From Bradyrhizobium sp. LTSP849 (lineage in GTDB: Bacteria > Pseudomonadota > Alphaproteobacteria > Rhizobiales > Xanthobacteraceae): DNA of 64,000 nt. Under the pieces are notes generated by a model. It saw only the letters and a list, made by a program, of their open reading frames with translations, was not told where the DNA came from and made no database searches. Position 1 is the first letter of the stretch; each line of letters begins with the position of its first letter. This document shows, one piece after another, positions 56,767 to 64,000 of this stretch. The DNA lies in NCBI RefSeq assembly GCF_000938255.1, contig NZ_JYMR01000055.1, positions 168,045 through 232,044 on the forward strand, given 5' to 3'. Made by a program: the position numbers and the translations under genes.

Positions 56767-59028
56767 TCAGAGCTGGGTCAGCAGCTCCTCGATCCGAATC
56801 GGGAAACGACGCATCCGCACGCCTGTCGCGTGCCAGACGGCATTGGCGACCGCGCCTGCGCTGCCGGTGATGCCGATCTCGCCGACGCCCTTGATGCCGA
56901 GCGCATTCACATGCGGATCGTGCTCCTCGACCGTGATGACGTCGAGCGGCGGCACGTCGGCATTCACGGGGATGTGGTACTCGCCGAGATTGGCATTCAT
57001 GATCCGCCCGCTGCGGCGATCGGTGATGGCCTCCTCATGCAGCGCGAACGAGATGCCCCAGATCATGCCGCCGAACAGCTGGCTCTTCACCAGATGCGGG
57101 TTGACGATGCGCCCCGCGGCGAAGGCACCGACCATGCGCGTGACGCGGATCTGGCCGAGATCAGGATCGACCTTCACTTCCGCGAACACCGCGCCATGCG
57201 CGTGCATCGCGTATTCTTCCATCGCCGCAGGGTTCGGCGCACCAGTGCCGCGCGCCTCGACTTCGGCGACCCCGGCGCGCGCGAGAATTTCGGAATAGCT
57301 CTCACCGCGGCTTTCATCGTCACGCCGGAACAGCTTTCCGTCGCGCGCAATGACGCCGGCATTGCCGGCGCCGAACAGCGGCGAGCGCTCGTCGGTGGTG
57401 GCGAGGTCGGCGAGTTTTGCAATCACGGCCGCCCCAGCGCTGTGGATCGCAGCACCCGCTGTCGCCGTGTGCGCCGAGCCGCCGGCGATGCCGGCATCAG
57501 GCAAATCCGATGTTCCCGCCTTGAACGCGACGCGATCGATGTCGAGCCCGAGGCCATCGGCAGCGATCTGGGCCAGCGCCGTCCACGCGCCCTGCCCCAT
57601 GTCATGCGCGCCGATCTCCATGGCGCCGGAGCCGTCACGCCGGATCACCGCGCGCGCCGCGGCCTGGAACATCAGCGCCGGGAAGGTCGCGGTGCCCATG
57701 CCCCAGCCGACCAGCAAGCCGGCATCATCGCGCATCTGTCGCGGCTGGAGCGGACGCTTCGCCCAGCCGAAGCGCGCCGCGCCCTGCTCATAGCATGCAC
57801 GTAGCGCCTTCGAGGAGAACGGCTTTCCGGTGATCGGCTCGACCTCGGCGTAGTTCTTGAGGCGGAAGGCGAGCGGATCGATGCCGCAGGCCCAGGCCAT
57901 TTCATCGATGGCGCTTTCCAGTGCGATCGAACCGGTCGCCTCGCCAGGTGCCCGCATGAACAGCGGCGTGCCGGTATTGACGCGCACGGCATCATGCGAC
58001 GTGCGGATCGCAGGTGCCGCATAGAGCGTGTGCGAGGCATCGGCCGCAGGCTCATAGAAATCATCGAACGTGCTCGACACGGTTCTCGCATGGTGATCGA
58101 GCGCAGTCAGGCGTCCCTCGCCATCGGCACCGATGCGCAGCCGCTGACGCGTCGGCGCGCGATGGCCGACTGGGCCATACATCTGCTCACGGCGCAGCAC
58201 GAGCTTCACGGGTCGACCGACGAGCTTGGCGGCCATGATGCCGAGGGTCGGCGGGCCGGACATCAGCCCCTTGGAGCCGAAACCGCCGCCAAGGAAGGGA
58301 CTACGGATGTGGATCTTGTCCGGCGCAATGCCGAACAATTCGGCGATGCGCCCAAGCGACAGCATCAGGCCCTGGGTCGGCATGTCGACCGACAGATTGT
58401 CGCCGTCCCACGACGCGACGATCGCATGCGGCTCCATGGCGTTGTGATATTGCGGCGGCGTTTCGTAAACCGCGTCGATCTGTTTCTCGGCCGAGGCAAG
58501 GCCCGCCTCGACATCGCCGCGGTGATTTTCCGTCGGGTTGCCGACACCGACGACCGGCGGCACGAAACTTTTGCCGGCATCGAGGCCGACAAGCGGGGGC
58601 AGCGTCTCATAGCGCGGCGCCAGCAGCACAGCACCTTCGGTCGCCGCCTCCAGCGTTTCAGCGATGACGACGGCGATCGGCTGGTTGGCGTAGCGGACTT
58701 CGTCGCTCTGCAACACCTCCATCCGGAACACGAATGGATTGGTCTTGATCTCGGGGTCGATTGCGAGCGGCGGCTTGTGGCTCGATGTCATGACATCGAC
58801 CACGCCGGGATGGCGCTTGGCGGCTGCGACATCGAGCGAGGTCACACGGCCGCGCGCGATGCTGGAGACGGCCATCACCGCAAACAGCATGCCGGGCGGG
58901 TGATTGTCGGCAGCGTAGGTCGCCTGCCCCTTGACCTTGAGCACGCCGTCGCGGCGGGTCAGGGGCTGGCCGATGCTCGAGCCGTGCCGCAGATGAGCGG
59001 GAGCGCTGGTGAGATTGAGCTCAGACAT
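56767..59028 (-). CDS. molybdenum hydroxylase large subunit (xanthine dehydrogenase family, PaoC-like)
   Basis: A 753-aa molybdopterin-binding subunit. It has the family start G-Q-P-L-T-R-R-D-G-V-L-K-V, G-G-G-F-G-S-K-G near residue 245, the M-G-Q-G-A-W-T-A-L-A-Q region near 482, and the catalytic glutamate in G-V-G-E-I-G near 714. It should hydroxylate or oxidise an aldehyde or N-heterocycle using molybdopterin. No signal peptide is seen. The start at 59028 overlaps the FAD subunit gene by eight bases. Together with the two upstream genes it makes a heterotrimer like PaoABC. The substrate is not evident. Confidence 0.9.
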   Translation of the reverse strand: MSELNLTSAPAHLRHGSSIGQPLTRRDGVLKVKGQATYAADNHPPGMLFAVMAVSSIARGRVTSLDVAAAKRHPGVVDVMTSSHKPPLAIDPEIKTNPFVFRMEVLQSDEVRYANQPIAVVIAETLEAATEGAVLLAPRYETLPPLVGLDAGKSFVPPVVGVGNPTENHRGDVEAGLASAEKQIDAVYETPPQYHNAMEPHAIVASWDGDNLSVDMPTQGLMLSLGRIAELFGIAPDKIHIRSPFLGGGFGSKGLMSGPPTLGIMAAKLVGRPVKLVLRREQMYGPVGHRAPTRQRLRIGADGEGRLTALDHHARTVSSTFDDFYEPAADASHTLYAAPAIRTSHDAVRVNTGTPLFMRAPGEATGSIALESAIDEMAWACGIDPLAFRLKNYAEVEPITGKPFSSKALRACYEQGAARFGWAKRPLQPRQMRDDAGLLVGWGMGTATFPALMFQAAARAVIRRDGSGAMEIGAHDMGQGAWTALAQIAADGLGLDIDRVAFKAGTSDLPDAGIAGGSAHTATAGAAIHSAGAAVIAKLADLATTDERSPLFGAGNAGVIARDGKLFRRDDESRGESYSEILARAGVAEVEARGTGAPNPAAMEEYAMHAHGAVFAEVKVDPDLGQIRVTRMVGAFAAGRIVNPHLVKSQLFGGMIWGISFALHEEAITDRRSGRIMNANLGEYHIPVNADVPPLDVITVEEHDPHVNALGIKGVGEIGITGSAGAVANAVWHATGVRMRRFPIRIEELLTQL

Positions 59029-60076
59029 GGATAGCTCCGGAGATGGAGGCAAAGGGTGAAGCCGGCAGCGCCGGCAGGCGCACGGGCGTGCCAGCGGCGG
59101 CCAGTGTCAGCGCGCGCACGACGATGCGGCGCGCGAGCTCGATCTTGAAGGCGTTGTCGCCGGACGGCTTTGCGTCCGAGAGCGCGCGCCAGGCGGCTTC
59201 CTGGAAGGCGTCCGCCGTCGGTGCGACGCCCTTGAGCACGTCTTCCGCGGCGCGGGCACGCCAGGGCTTTGCGGCGACGCCGCCAAGCGCAAGCCGCGCC
59301 TCCGTGATCTTGCCGTTCTCGATCTGCAAAGCGGCCGCAGCCGAGACGACGGCAAAGGCATAGGAGGTCCGCTCGCGAACCTTGAGGTAGCGCGCATGTG
59401 CCGCGAAGCCACGTGCCGCGGCCGGCAGACGCACAGCGACGATGAGGTCGCCGGGTTCGAGCGCCGAGTCACGCTCGGGCGTATCGCCGGGCAAACGATG
59501 AAGCGCATCGAGCGCGATCTCGCGCCGGCCGTTCCTGCCCTCGATCTCGACGATGGCGTCAAGCGCAACCAGCGGCACACAGAAGTCGGAGGGATTCGTG
59601 GCGATGCAGCTTTCGCTCCAGCCGAGCACCGCGTGGGTCCGGTTCTCGCCGTCGCGGGCGTCGCAGCCACTGCCGGCCTCGCGTTTGTTGCAGCTGCTGG
59701 CGGTGTCATAGAAATAAGCGCAGCGCGTCCGCTGCAGGAGATTGCCACCGACTGTCGCGGCATTGCGCAGTTGCGCTGATGCGCCGGAGAGAAGCGCTTC
59801 AGCGACAGCGGGATAAGACTTTGCGAATTTGGCATCATGCGCAAGATCAGCGTTGCTCACCAGCGCACCAATACGCAACGACCCATCGGCGAGATGCTCG
59901 ATCTGGTCGAGCCCTTCGAGATGCGTGACATCGACCAGGCGATCCGGACGGCTGACGCCGCCCTTCATCAGATCGAGCAGATTGGTGCCGGCGGCGAGAT
60001 AGACCGCGCCCGGCTGGGCGGCAGCAGCAACGGCCTCTGCGACCGTGGCCGGCCTGACATAATCGAACTGTTTCAT
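59021..60076 (-). CDS. molybdenum hydroxylase FAD-binding subunit (PaoB-like)
   Basis: A 351-aa FAD subunit. The flavin site shows Y-L-A-A-G-T-N-L-L-D-L-M-K near residue 33 and N-A-A-T-V-G-G-N-L near 105. A cysteine-rich stretch near 118-140 (R-C-A-Y-F-Y-D-T, S-C-N-K-R, G-S-G-C-D-A) agrees with the extra [4Fe-4S] site of PaoB-type subunits and sets it apart from ordinary xanthine dehydrogenase subunits. The ATG at 60076 overlaps the iron-sulfur subunit stop by four bases. It transfers electrons from molybdenum via FAD to an unknown acceptor. Confidence 0.9.
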   Translation of the reverse strand: MKQFDYVRPATVAEAVAAAAQPGAVYLAAGTNLLDLMKGGVSRPDRLVDVTHLEGLDQIEHLADGSLRIGALVSNADLAHDAKFAKSYPAVAEALLSGASAQLRNAATVGGNLLQRTRCAYFYDTASSCNKREAGSGCDARDGENRTHAVLGWSESCIATNPSDFCVPLVALDAIVEIEGRNGRREIALDALHRLPGDTPERDSALEPGDLIVAVRLPAAARGFAAHARYLKVRERTSYAFAVVSAAAALQIENGKITEARLALGGVAAKPWRARAAEDVLKGVAPTADAFQEAAWRALSDAKPSGDNAFKIELARRIVVRALTLAAAGTPVRLPALPASPFASISGAIHV

Positions 60077-60570
60077 GCGGAGCGCCTCTGATTGGTTTCG
60101 TCGGCACCGGCCTGAGCCTCGAGCACGGCATCGACGATGCCGGCATAGGCGCCGCAACGGCAGAGATTGCCGCTCATGCATTCCCGGATGCGCTCGGGAT
60201 CGTTGCCGGCCTGGGCTTCCTGCATCATGCCGATCGCACTCATGATCTGGCCGGGCGTGCAGAAGCCGCACTGAAATCCGTCATGGGCGATGAAGGCCGC
60301 CTGGACCGGGTGAAGCTGGTCGCCGCGCGCGACGCCTTCGATGGTGAGGATGTCGGCGCCATCATGACTGATGGCGAGCGCGAGGCAGGAATTGATACGC
60401 TTGCCGTCGACGAGAACGGTGCAAGCGCCGCATTGGCCGCGGTCGCATCCCTTCTTGGTTCCGGTCAGATGAAAGCGCTCACGCAGGAGATCGAGCAGCG
60501 TCACGCGCGGATCGTCGAGGACGAAGTCGCGCCGCGCACCGTTCACGGTGAGGCTGATGGAGTGGTTCAT
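60073..60570 (-). CDS. molybdenum hydroxylase [2Fe-2S] subunit (PaoA-like)
   Basis: A 165-aa subunit with both [2Fe-2S] sites: G-C-D-R-G-Q-C-G-A-C near residues 42-51 and C-G-F-C-T-P-G-Q near 100 plus N-L-C-R-C-G-A near 137. It starts M-N-H-S-I-S-L-T-V-N-G, without a Tat signal, so unlike E. coli PaoA this version is probably cytoplasmic. It is the first gene of the operon and is divergent from a TetR regulator with an operator-like palindrome between. Confidence 0.92.
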   Translation of the reverse strand: MNHSISLTVNGARRDFVLDDPRVTLLDLLRERFHLTGTKKGCDRGQCGACTVLVDGKRINSCLALAISHDGADILTIEGVARGDQLHPVQAAFIAHDGFQCGFCTPGQIMSAIGMMQEAQAGNDPERIRECMSGNLCRCGAYAGIVDAVLEAQAGADETNQRRSA

Positions 60571-60683
60571 ATAAGGCTCCGATCAGATATGGACATGAGT
60601 GATCGCGCGGTGCGCCACCGCCGTGGCCGCCGTCGATCTTGCGCCGCCCGGACATAATCCGAACCAGCACCACTGAGAAGATA

Positions 60684-60698
60684 CGGAGGCACCCTCCG
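60684..60698. promoter_or_regulatory. TetR-type operator candidate
   Basis: CGGAGG-CAC-CCTCCG is a perfect 6-base inverted repeat 114 bases upstream of the iron-sulfur subunit start and 114 upstream of the TetR start, i.e. midway in the divergent promoter region. The symmetry and place are those of a repressor site shared by both genes. Confidence 0.5.
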
Positions 60699-60811
60699 CT
60701 TAACAAGGGCCGCCGAAAAATATTTGGAATTCGTCAAAAGCCCGTGCGCAGACAACGCGGTGCAGCCCTGCAAGGGTTCAATCTAACCTATTCGTGATCT
60801 ACATTGTCGGC

Positions 60812-61450
60812 ATGGACGACCACGCCGACCAGATCCGCAAACCTCGCGCCGACGCCGTGCGCAATCGCGAACGCGTGCTCGAAGCGGCCAAGGCCGTCTT
60901 CAACGCGGGCGGCCCGGAGGCAAGCCTGGAGGCCGTGGCGAAACGCGCCGGCGTCGGCATCGGCACGCTCTATCGGCATTTTCCGACCCGCGAGGATTTG
61001 TTCGAGGCGGTGTACCGGCGCGAGGTCGAGCAGCTCAGCGAGCTTGCCGAGCAATTGAAGAACGCCAAGGATCCGGTCGACGCCTTGCGGCGCTGGCTGC
61101 GTTCCAATGTCGAATTCGTTGCCACGAAAAAGGGCATGTCGGCAGCGCTGGCGCTGACATTCCAGAGTTCGTCGGAACTCGCGGCGTTCTCGATGGACCG
61201 GCTGACCAAGGCGATCGGGTCGCTGCTCGATCGTGCGGTCGCGGCAGGCCAGATGCGCGGCGATGTCAGCCCGGAGGACCTGCTGCGGGCGCTCGTTGGC
61301 ATGTGCTACATGCACGACCAGCCCGGCTGGCAATCGTCAGTGCTGCGGATGCTCGATGTATTCGTCGACGGCTTGCGCGTGCAGGCGGGTGTCAAGGTTA
61401 AGGCGCGCGCCGCCAAGCCGGCGAAGACGGCGACCAAGCGGAAGCGATAG
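60812..61450 (+). CDS. TetR family transcriptional regulator
   Basis: A 212-aa regulator. The N-terminal helix-turn-helix shows R-N-R-E-R-V-L-E-A-A-K-A-V-F and V-A-K-R-A-G-V-G-I-G-T-L-Y-R-H-F-P-T-R near residue 50. The C-terminal helical ligand domain (residues 80-190) is variable, and the last 20 residues are lysine-rich. The ATG at 60812 is preferred; a GTG at 60794 would add six residues. It is divergent from the molybdenum hydroxylase operon and likely represses it. Confidence 0.86.
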   Translation: MDDHADQIRKPRADAVRNRERVLEAAKAVFNAGGPEASLEAVAKRAGVGIGTLYRHFPTREDLFEAVYRREVEQLSELAEQLKNAKDPVDALRRWLRSNVEFVATKKGMSAALALTFQSSSELAAFSMDRLTKAIGSLLDRAVAAGQMRGDVSPEDLLRALVGMCYMHDQPGWQSSVLRMLDVFVDGLRVQAGVKVKARAAKPAKTATKRKR

Positions 61451-61517
61451 CGCGTCCCACATATTCCCGAAGTCGTGCTAGGATCATCTCCGCCGGGACA
61501 CCAACGCGGAGCCTGTC

Positions 61518-61925
61518 ATGCGCATCGCAGTCTTGCTCGTCGCTCTCAATGTTGTCTTCAGTTCGCTTTCCGCACGCGCCGACGATGTCGCGACGGCACA
61601 GAGCGTGATCCGCGCCCAGGAGCAGGCGCTCATCCGCGATGATGCGGCGACTGCCTATTCCTACGCCGCGCCGGCGGTCAAGCAGATCTTCCCCGCGCCG
61701 GACATCTTCATGTCGATGGTGCAGAATGGCTACGCGCCGGTCTACCGGCACAAGAGCTTTGAGTTCGGCGACAGCAAGACCGAGGGCAGCGCGATCGCCC
61801 AGCGCGTTCATATCATCGACGCCAATGGCGAAGCCTGGGAAGCGCTCTACACACTCGAACAGCAGTCGGACGGAAGCTACAAGATCACCGGCTGCTCGCT
61901 GTTGAAGGCGGGACAGGCGGTCTGA
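61518..61925 (+). CDS. DUF4864 domain-containing exported protein
   Basis: A 135-aa protein with a signal peptide (M-R-I-A-V-L-L-V-A-L-N-V-V-F-S-S-L-S-A-R-A) followed by a DUF4864-like domain: V-I-R-A-Q-E-Q-A-L-I-R-D-D-A-A-T-A-Y near 30-47, F-M-S-M-V-Q-N-G-Y-A-P-V-Y near 70, and Y-K-I-T-G-C-S-L near 125. The fold resembles the NTF2/SnoaL type. Function is unknown. It lies 67 bp after the TetR gene and converges with the formamidase-like hydrolase; it could be co-transcribed with tetR. Confidence 0.78.
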   Translation: MRIAVLLVALNVVFSSLSARADDVATAQSVIRAQEQALIRDDAATAYSYAAPAVKQIFPAPDIFMSMVQNGYAPVYRHKSFEFGDSKTEGSAIAQRVHIIDANGEAWEALYTLEQQSDGSYKITGCSLLKAGQAV

Positions 61926-61943
61926 GTGGACATTGCCCGTTCG

Positions 61944-62792
61944 TCAGGCAACCATCGCTGTCACGGCGCGCAGCACTGTCCCGCCGGCTTCCGCGATCCT
62001 GTCGAGCACCGTGAAGTGATTGCTTCCGGGGATCTCGCAATAGCCGGCTTCGCCGCCCTGCTTGTGCCACTCGGAGACTAAATCAGAGGTCCAGTGCTTG
62101 AATCCGCCAGTCTCGTCGCCACCGACGGCGCCGAGCAGCGGTACGAGGTTCGCGCCCTTCGGCAGGCGGTGAACCCGCAACAACGGACTCAGATCCGCGG
62201 CCTCATCGGGCGACAGTGTCAGGTCGCGGTTGATCGAGGTCTTGAGCAGCGGACGCAAATCGAAGGCACCGCTGACGCCGACCAGGCCGACAATGCGTCC
62301 CTGCCCGCTGACCGCCTGATCCAGCGCGAGCATCGCCGCCAACTGACCGCCGGCGGAGTGACCGGAGACGACCACGCGGGTGGGCTTCAGATGGGTCAGC
62401 GTCCAGGCAAGGGCCGCGCGGATCTGCTCAACGATGCCGCTGACGCTCACGGCCGGCACCAGATCGTAGGTCGGCATCACCACGGTCATCCCGGAGTTTC
62501 GGTAATGTTCGGCGACGAAGGAGACGTAGGACTTGTCCAGCGCGCGCCAATAGCCTCCATGGATGAAGAAGAGCACCGGCGCGCCCTCGCCCGCCGGGAA
62601 CACGTCCAGCAGGCATCGCGGTCCGGCGCCATAGCGAATGTCCAGGCGGCAATTGCCCGCCGCGCGCAGTGCGGCGCTCCGCCGCTGGTGATCGCGATAG
62701 ATCTCGTCGCGCTCGGGATGGCGCTTGCGGAGCGCATATTGCGCTTCCAGCCCGTCATCGATGGCTTGCAGGATTTCACTTCCAGAATGCAT
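61944..62792 (-). CDS. alpha/beta hydrolase (kynurenine formamidase-like)
   Basis: A 282-aa alpha/beta hydrolase. The oxyanion-hole motif F-F-I-H-G-G-Y-W near residue 76 and the nucleophile G-H-S-A-G-G near 148 are those of arylformamidase-like esterases; the catalytic histidine lies in G-S-N-H-F near 260. The ATG at 62792 is used, since upstream the frame lies within the ATPase gene. It follows the LivF gene by two bases, so the imported substrate may be an ester or amide that it cleaves. Whether it acts in tryptophan breakdown is not shown; no other kyn gene is visible. Confidence 0.8.
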   Translation of the reverse strand: MHSGSEILQAIDDGLEAQYALRKRHPERDEIYRDHQRRSAALRAAGNCRLDIRYGAGPRCLLDVFPAGEGAPVLFFIHGGYWRALDKSYVSFVAEHYRNSGMTVVMPTYDLVPAVSVSGIVEQIRAALAWTLTHLKPTRVVVSGHSAGGQLAAMLALDQAVSGQGRIVGLVGVSGAFDLRPLLKTSINRDLTLSPDEAADLSPLLRVHRLPKGANLVPLLGAVGGDETGGFKHWTSDLVSEWHKQGGEAGYCEIPGSNHFTVLDRIAEAGGTVLRAVTAMVA

Positions 62793-62794
62793 GA

Positions 62795-63508
62795 TCAAAG
62801 TCCGAGATAGGCAGTGCGTACGATCGGGTCGTGCGCAAGCGAGGTGCTTTCCGCCTCGCGCACGATCTCGCCTTCCGCGATCACGTAGCCCCAGGCGGCG
62901 CTTTGCAGCGCCATGTTGGCGTTCTGCTCGGCGAGCAGGATCGAGATGCCCTGCTGATTGAGCCGCCGGATGATGGCGAAGATATCCTGCACGACGCGTG
63001 GCGCGAGACCCATGGACGGCTCGTCGAGCAACAGCAGGCGCGGCCGCGACATCAGCGCGCGTCCGATCGCGAGCATCTGCTGCTCGCCGCCGGACAGCAG
63101 CCCCGCCGGCTGGTTCAGCCGTTCGCGCAGCCGCGGAAACATGTCGAACACCGCGTCCATGTCGGCTTCGACCCTGCGGTCGCGACGGGGCCACAGGCGG
63201 CGGAACGCACCCATCTCGAGATTCTCGCGCACGCTCATCGGCGCAAAGACGCGTCGGCCCTCCGGCACCAGCGTCACGCCGAAATCAAGCCGCGCCGAGG
63301 CCGACCGCCCGGCAATGTCGTTGCCTTCGACCAGGATACGTCCGCTGCTTGGCCGCAACAGCCCGGCCAGGCAGCGCAGCAACGTGGTCTTGCCGGCGCC
63401 GTTCGCACCGATCAGGCAGACCGACTGGCCCGCCGCCACCCGCAGCGAAATCCTGTGCAGCACGGAGACATGGCCGTAGCCCGCCGAAAGCGCGTCGACC
63501 TCAAGCAT
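62795..63508 (-). CDS. branched-chain-type ABC transporter ATP-binding protein LivF
   Basis: A 237-aa ABC ATPase with canonical Walker A G-A-N-G-A-G-K-T-T-L near residue 38, signature L-S-G-G-E-Q-Q near 138 and Walker B L-L-L-L-D-E-P-S near 160. The tail I-V-R-T-A-Y-L-G-L is typical of LivF. The ATG at 63508 overlaps the end of livG by eight bases. It belongs to a second Liv system different from that at 11.7-18.2 kb. Permease and binding-protein genes presumably lie to the right of the window. Confidence 0.92.
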   Translation of the reverse strand: MLEVDALSAGYGHVSVLHRISLRVAAGQSVCLIGANGAGKTTLLRCLAGLLRPSSGRILVEGNDIAGRSASARLDFGVTLVPEGRRVFAPMSVRENLEMGAFRRLWPRRDRRVEADMDAVFDMFPRLRERLNQPAGLLSGGEQQMLAIGRALMSRPRLLLLDEPSMGLAPRVVQDIFAIIRRLNQQGISILLAEQNANMALQSAAWGYVIAEGEIVREAESTSLAHDPIVRTAYLGL

Positions 63509-64000
63509 GCTCGGCCTCCCCGAGATAGGCCGCGAGCACGTCGGGATGGCGGCGCACGCTGTCGGCATCGCCCTCGGCGATCCGCATGCCGTTGTTAAGC
63601 ACCAGGATGTCGTGCGAGAGCGACATCACCATGCGCATGTTGTGCTCGACCAGCAGCACCGTCATGCCGTCCCGGTTCAGGGCGGAGATGATCTTGCCGA
63701 TATGCTCGGCTTCCGCTTGCGGCAAGCCGGCGGCGGGTTCATCGAGCAGCAGCAGCCGCGGCTCGCTTGCGAGCGCACGCGCCAACTCCAGCACCTTCAT
63801 CTGGCCAAAGCCGAGATCGCCGGCAACAACATCCGCCTTGCCGTCGAGCTCGAAACGCGCCAGCAGCTCAAGCGCCGCATCCGCCATCGCCCGATTCTCT
63901 GCGCGTAGCGACGGACCGTGCAGCAGCGCGCCGATCACCCCCGCGCGGCCGTGCATATGCCGCCCGGTCATGACATTCTCGAGCACAGTCATTTCGCGGA
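63501..64000 (-). CDS. branched-chain-type ABC transporter ATP-binding protein LivG (5' part missing)
   Basis: The C-terminal 166 residues of a LivG-type ATPase; the gene continues beyond the right edge, so the Walker A motif is not visible. What is seen: V-L-E-N-V-M-T-G-R near the edge, the signature region D-L-G-F-G-Q-M-K-V-L-E-L-A-R-A-L-A, Walker B L-L-L-L-D-E-P-A-A-G-L and the H-loop L-L-V-E-H-N-M. It overlaps the start of livF by eight bases, so both are translated together. Confidence 0.9.
   Translation of the reverse strand, partial: REMTVLENVMTGRHMHGRAGVIGALLHGPSLRAENRAMADAALELLARFELDGKADVVAGDLGFGQMKVLELARALASEPRLLLLDEPAAGLPQAEAEHIGKIISALNRDGMTVLLVEHNMRMVMSLSHDILVLNNGMRIAEGDADSVRRHPDVLAAYLGEAEHA

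Overview
This 64 kb window is high-GC alphaproteobacterial chromosome. It most resembles Bradyrhizobium or a close Bradyrhizobiaceae relative, judged from recognised protein families, the wealth of ABC uptake systems for organic and amino acids, and two imperfect palindromic intergenic repeats of a type I associate with that group (3852-3976 and 51250-51380). I see no rRNA, tRNA, CRISPR, insertion sequence or phage genes. Coding density is high, and long antisense open frames are high-GC shadows.

Layout. 0-4 kb, minus strand: a catabolic-looking operon (shikimate/quinate-type dehydrogenase, amidohydrolase, periplasmic binding protein, HutD/Ves protein). 4-10.4 kb: a SAM methyltransferase, a divergent oxidoreductase/LysR pair with an operator-like palindrome, a long L,D-transpeptidase, a 59-aa membrane protein and a PstS-type phosphate-binding protein. 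10.4-18.2 kb, minus strand: one large branched-chain-type ABC operon (binding protein, LivH, LivM, LivG, LivF, second binding protein, CoA transferase). 18.4-21.5 kb: a fatty acid desaturase behind a repeated palindromic operator, a small zinc-ribbon protein, a Crp/Fnr regulator and a 75-aa protein. 21.5-26.5 kb: a surface polysaccharide group (flippase, glycosyltransferase, Tat-exported GH10 glycosidase, DUF6492 protein). 26.5-30.8 kb: an isoaspartyl-methyltransferase-like gene coupled to a SAM-cyclase-AAA-TPR signalling protein.

30.9-39.6 kb, plus strand, is the most unusual part: a 2146-aa non-ribosomal peptide synthetase (A-PCP-C-A-PCP-C, no thioesterase), a 55-aa lysine-rich peptide, an Sfp-type phosphopantetheinyl transferase and a luciferase-like flavin monooxygenase. 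The second adenylation domain lacks the aspartate that normally anchors an alpha-amino group, so the product is probably not an ordinary peptide.

39.7-54.8 kb has a polyamine/amine and amino-acid theme: acetylpolyamine-amidohydrolase-like enzyme, gamma-glutamyltranspeptidase, PuuB-like FAD oxidase, polar amino acid ABC transporter, D-amino-acid dehydrogenase, omega-aminotransferase and two XRE-cupin regulators. It is interspersed with a PQQ-type dehydrogenase/cytochrome c fusion, an SMP-30-like protein and an enoyl-CoA hydratase. 55-64 kb: a caspase-SEL1 protein, a three-subunit molybdenum hydroxylase of the PaoABC type with a divergent TetR regulator, a DUF4864 protein, a kynurenine-formamidase-like hydrolase, and the ATPases of another Liv system that runs off the right edge.

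All assignments come from reading the sequence by eye. Start codons were chosen from ribosome-binding sites, signal peptides and overlaps, and operators are inferred from symmetry and position only.
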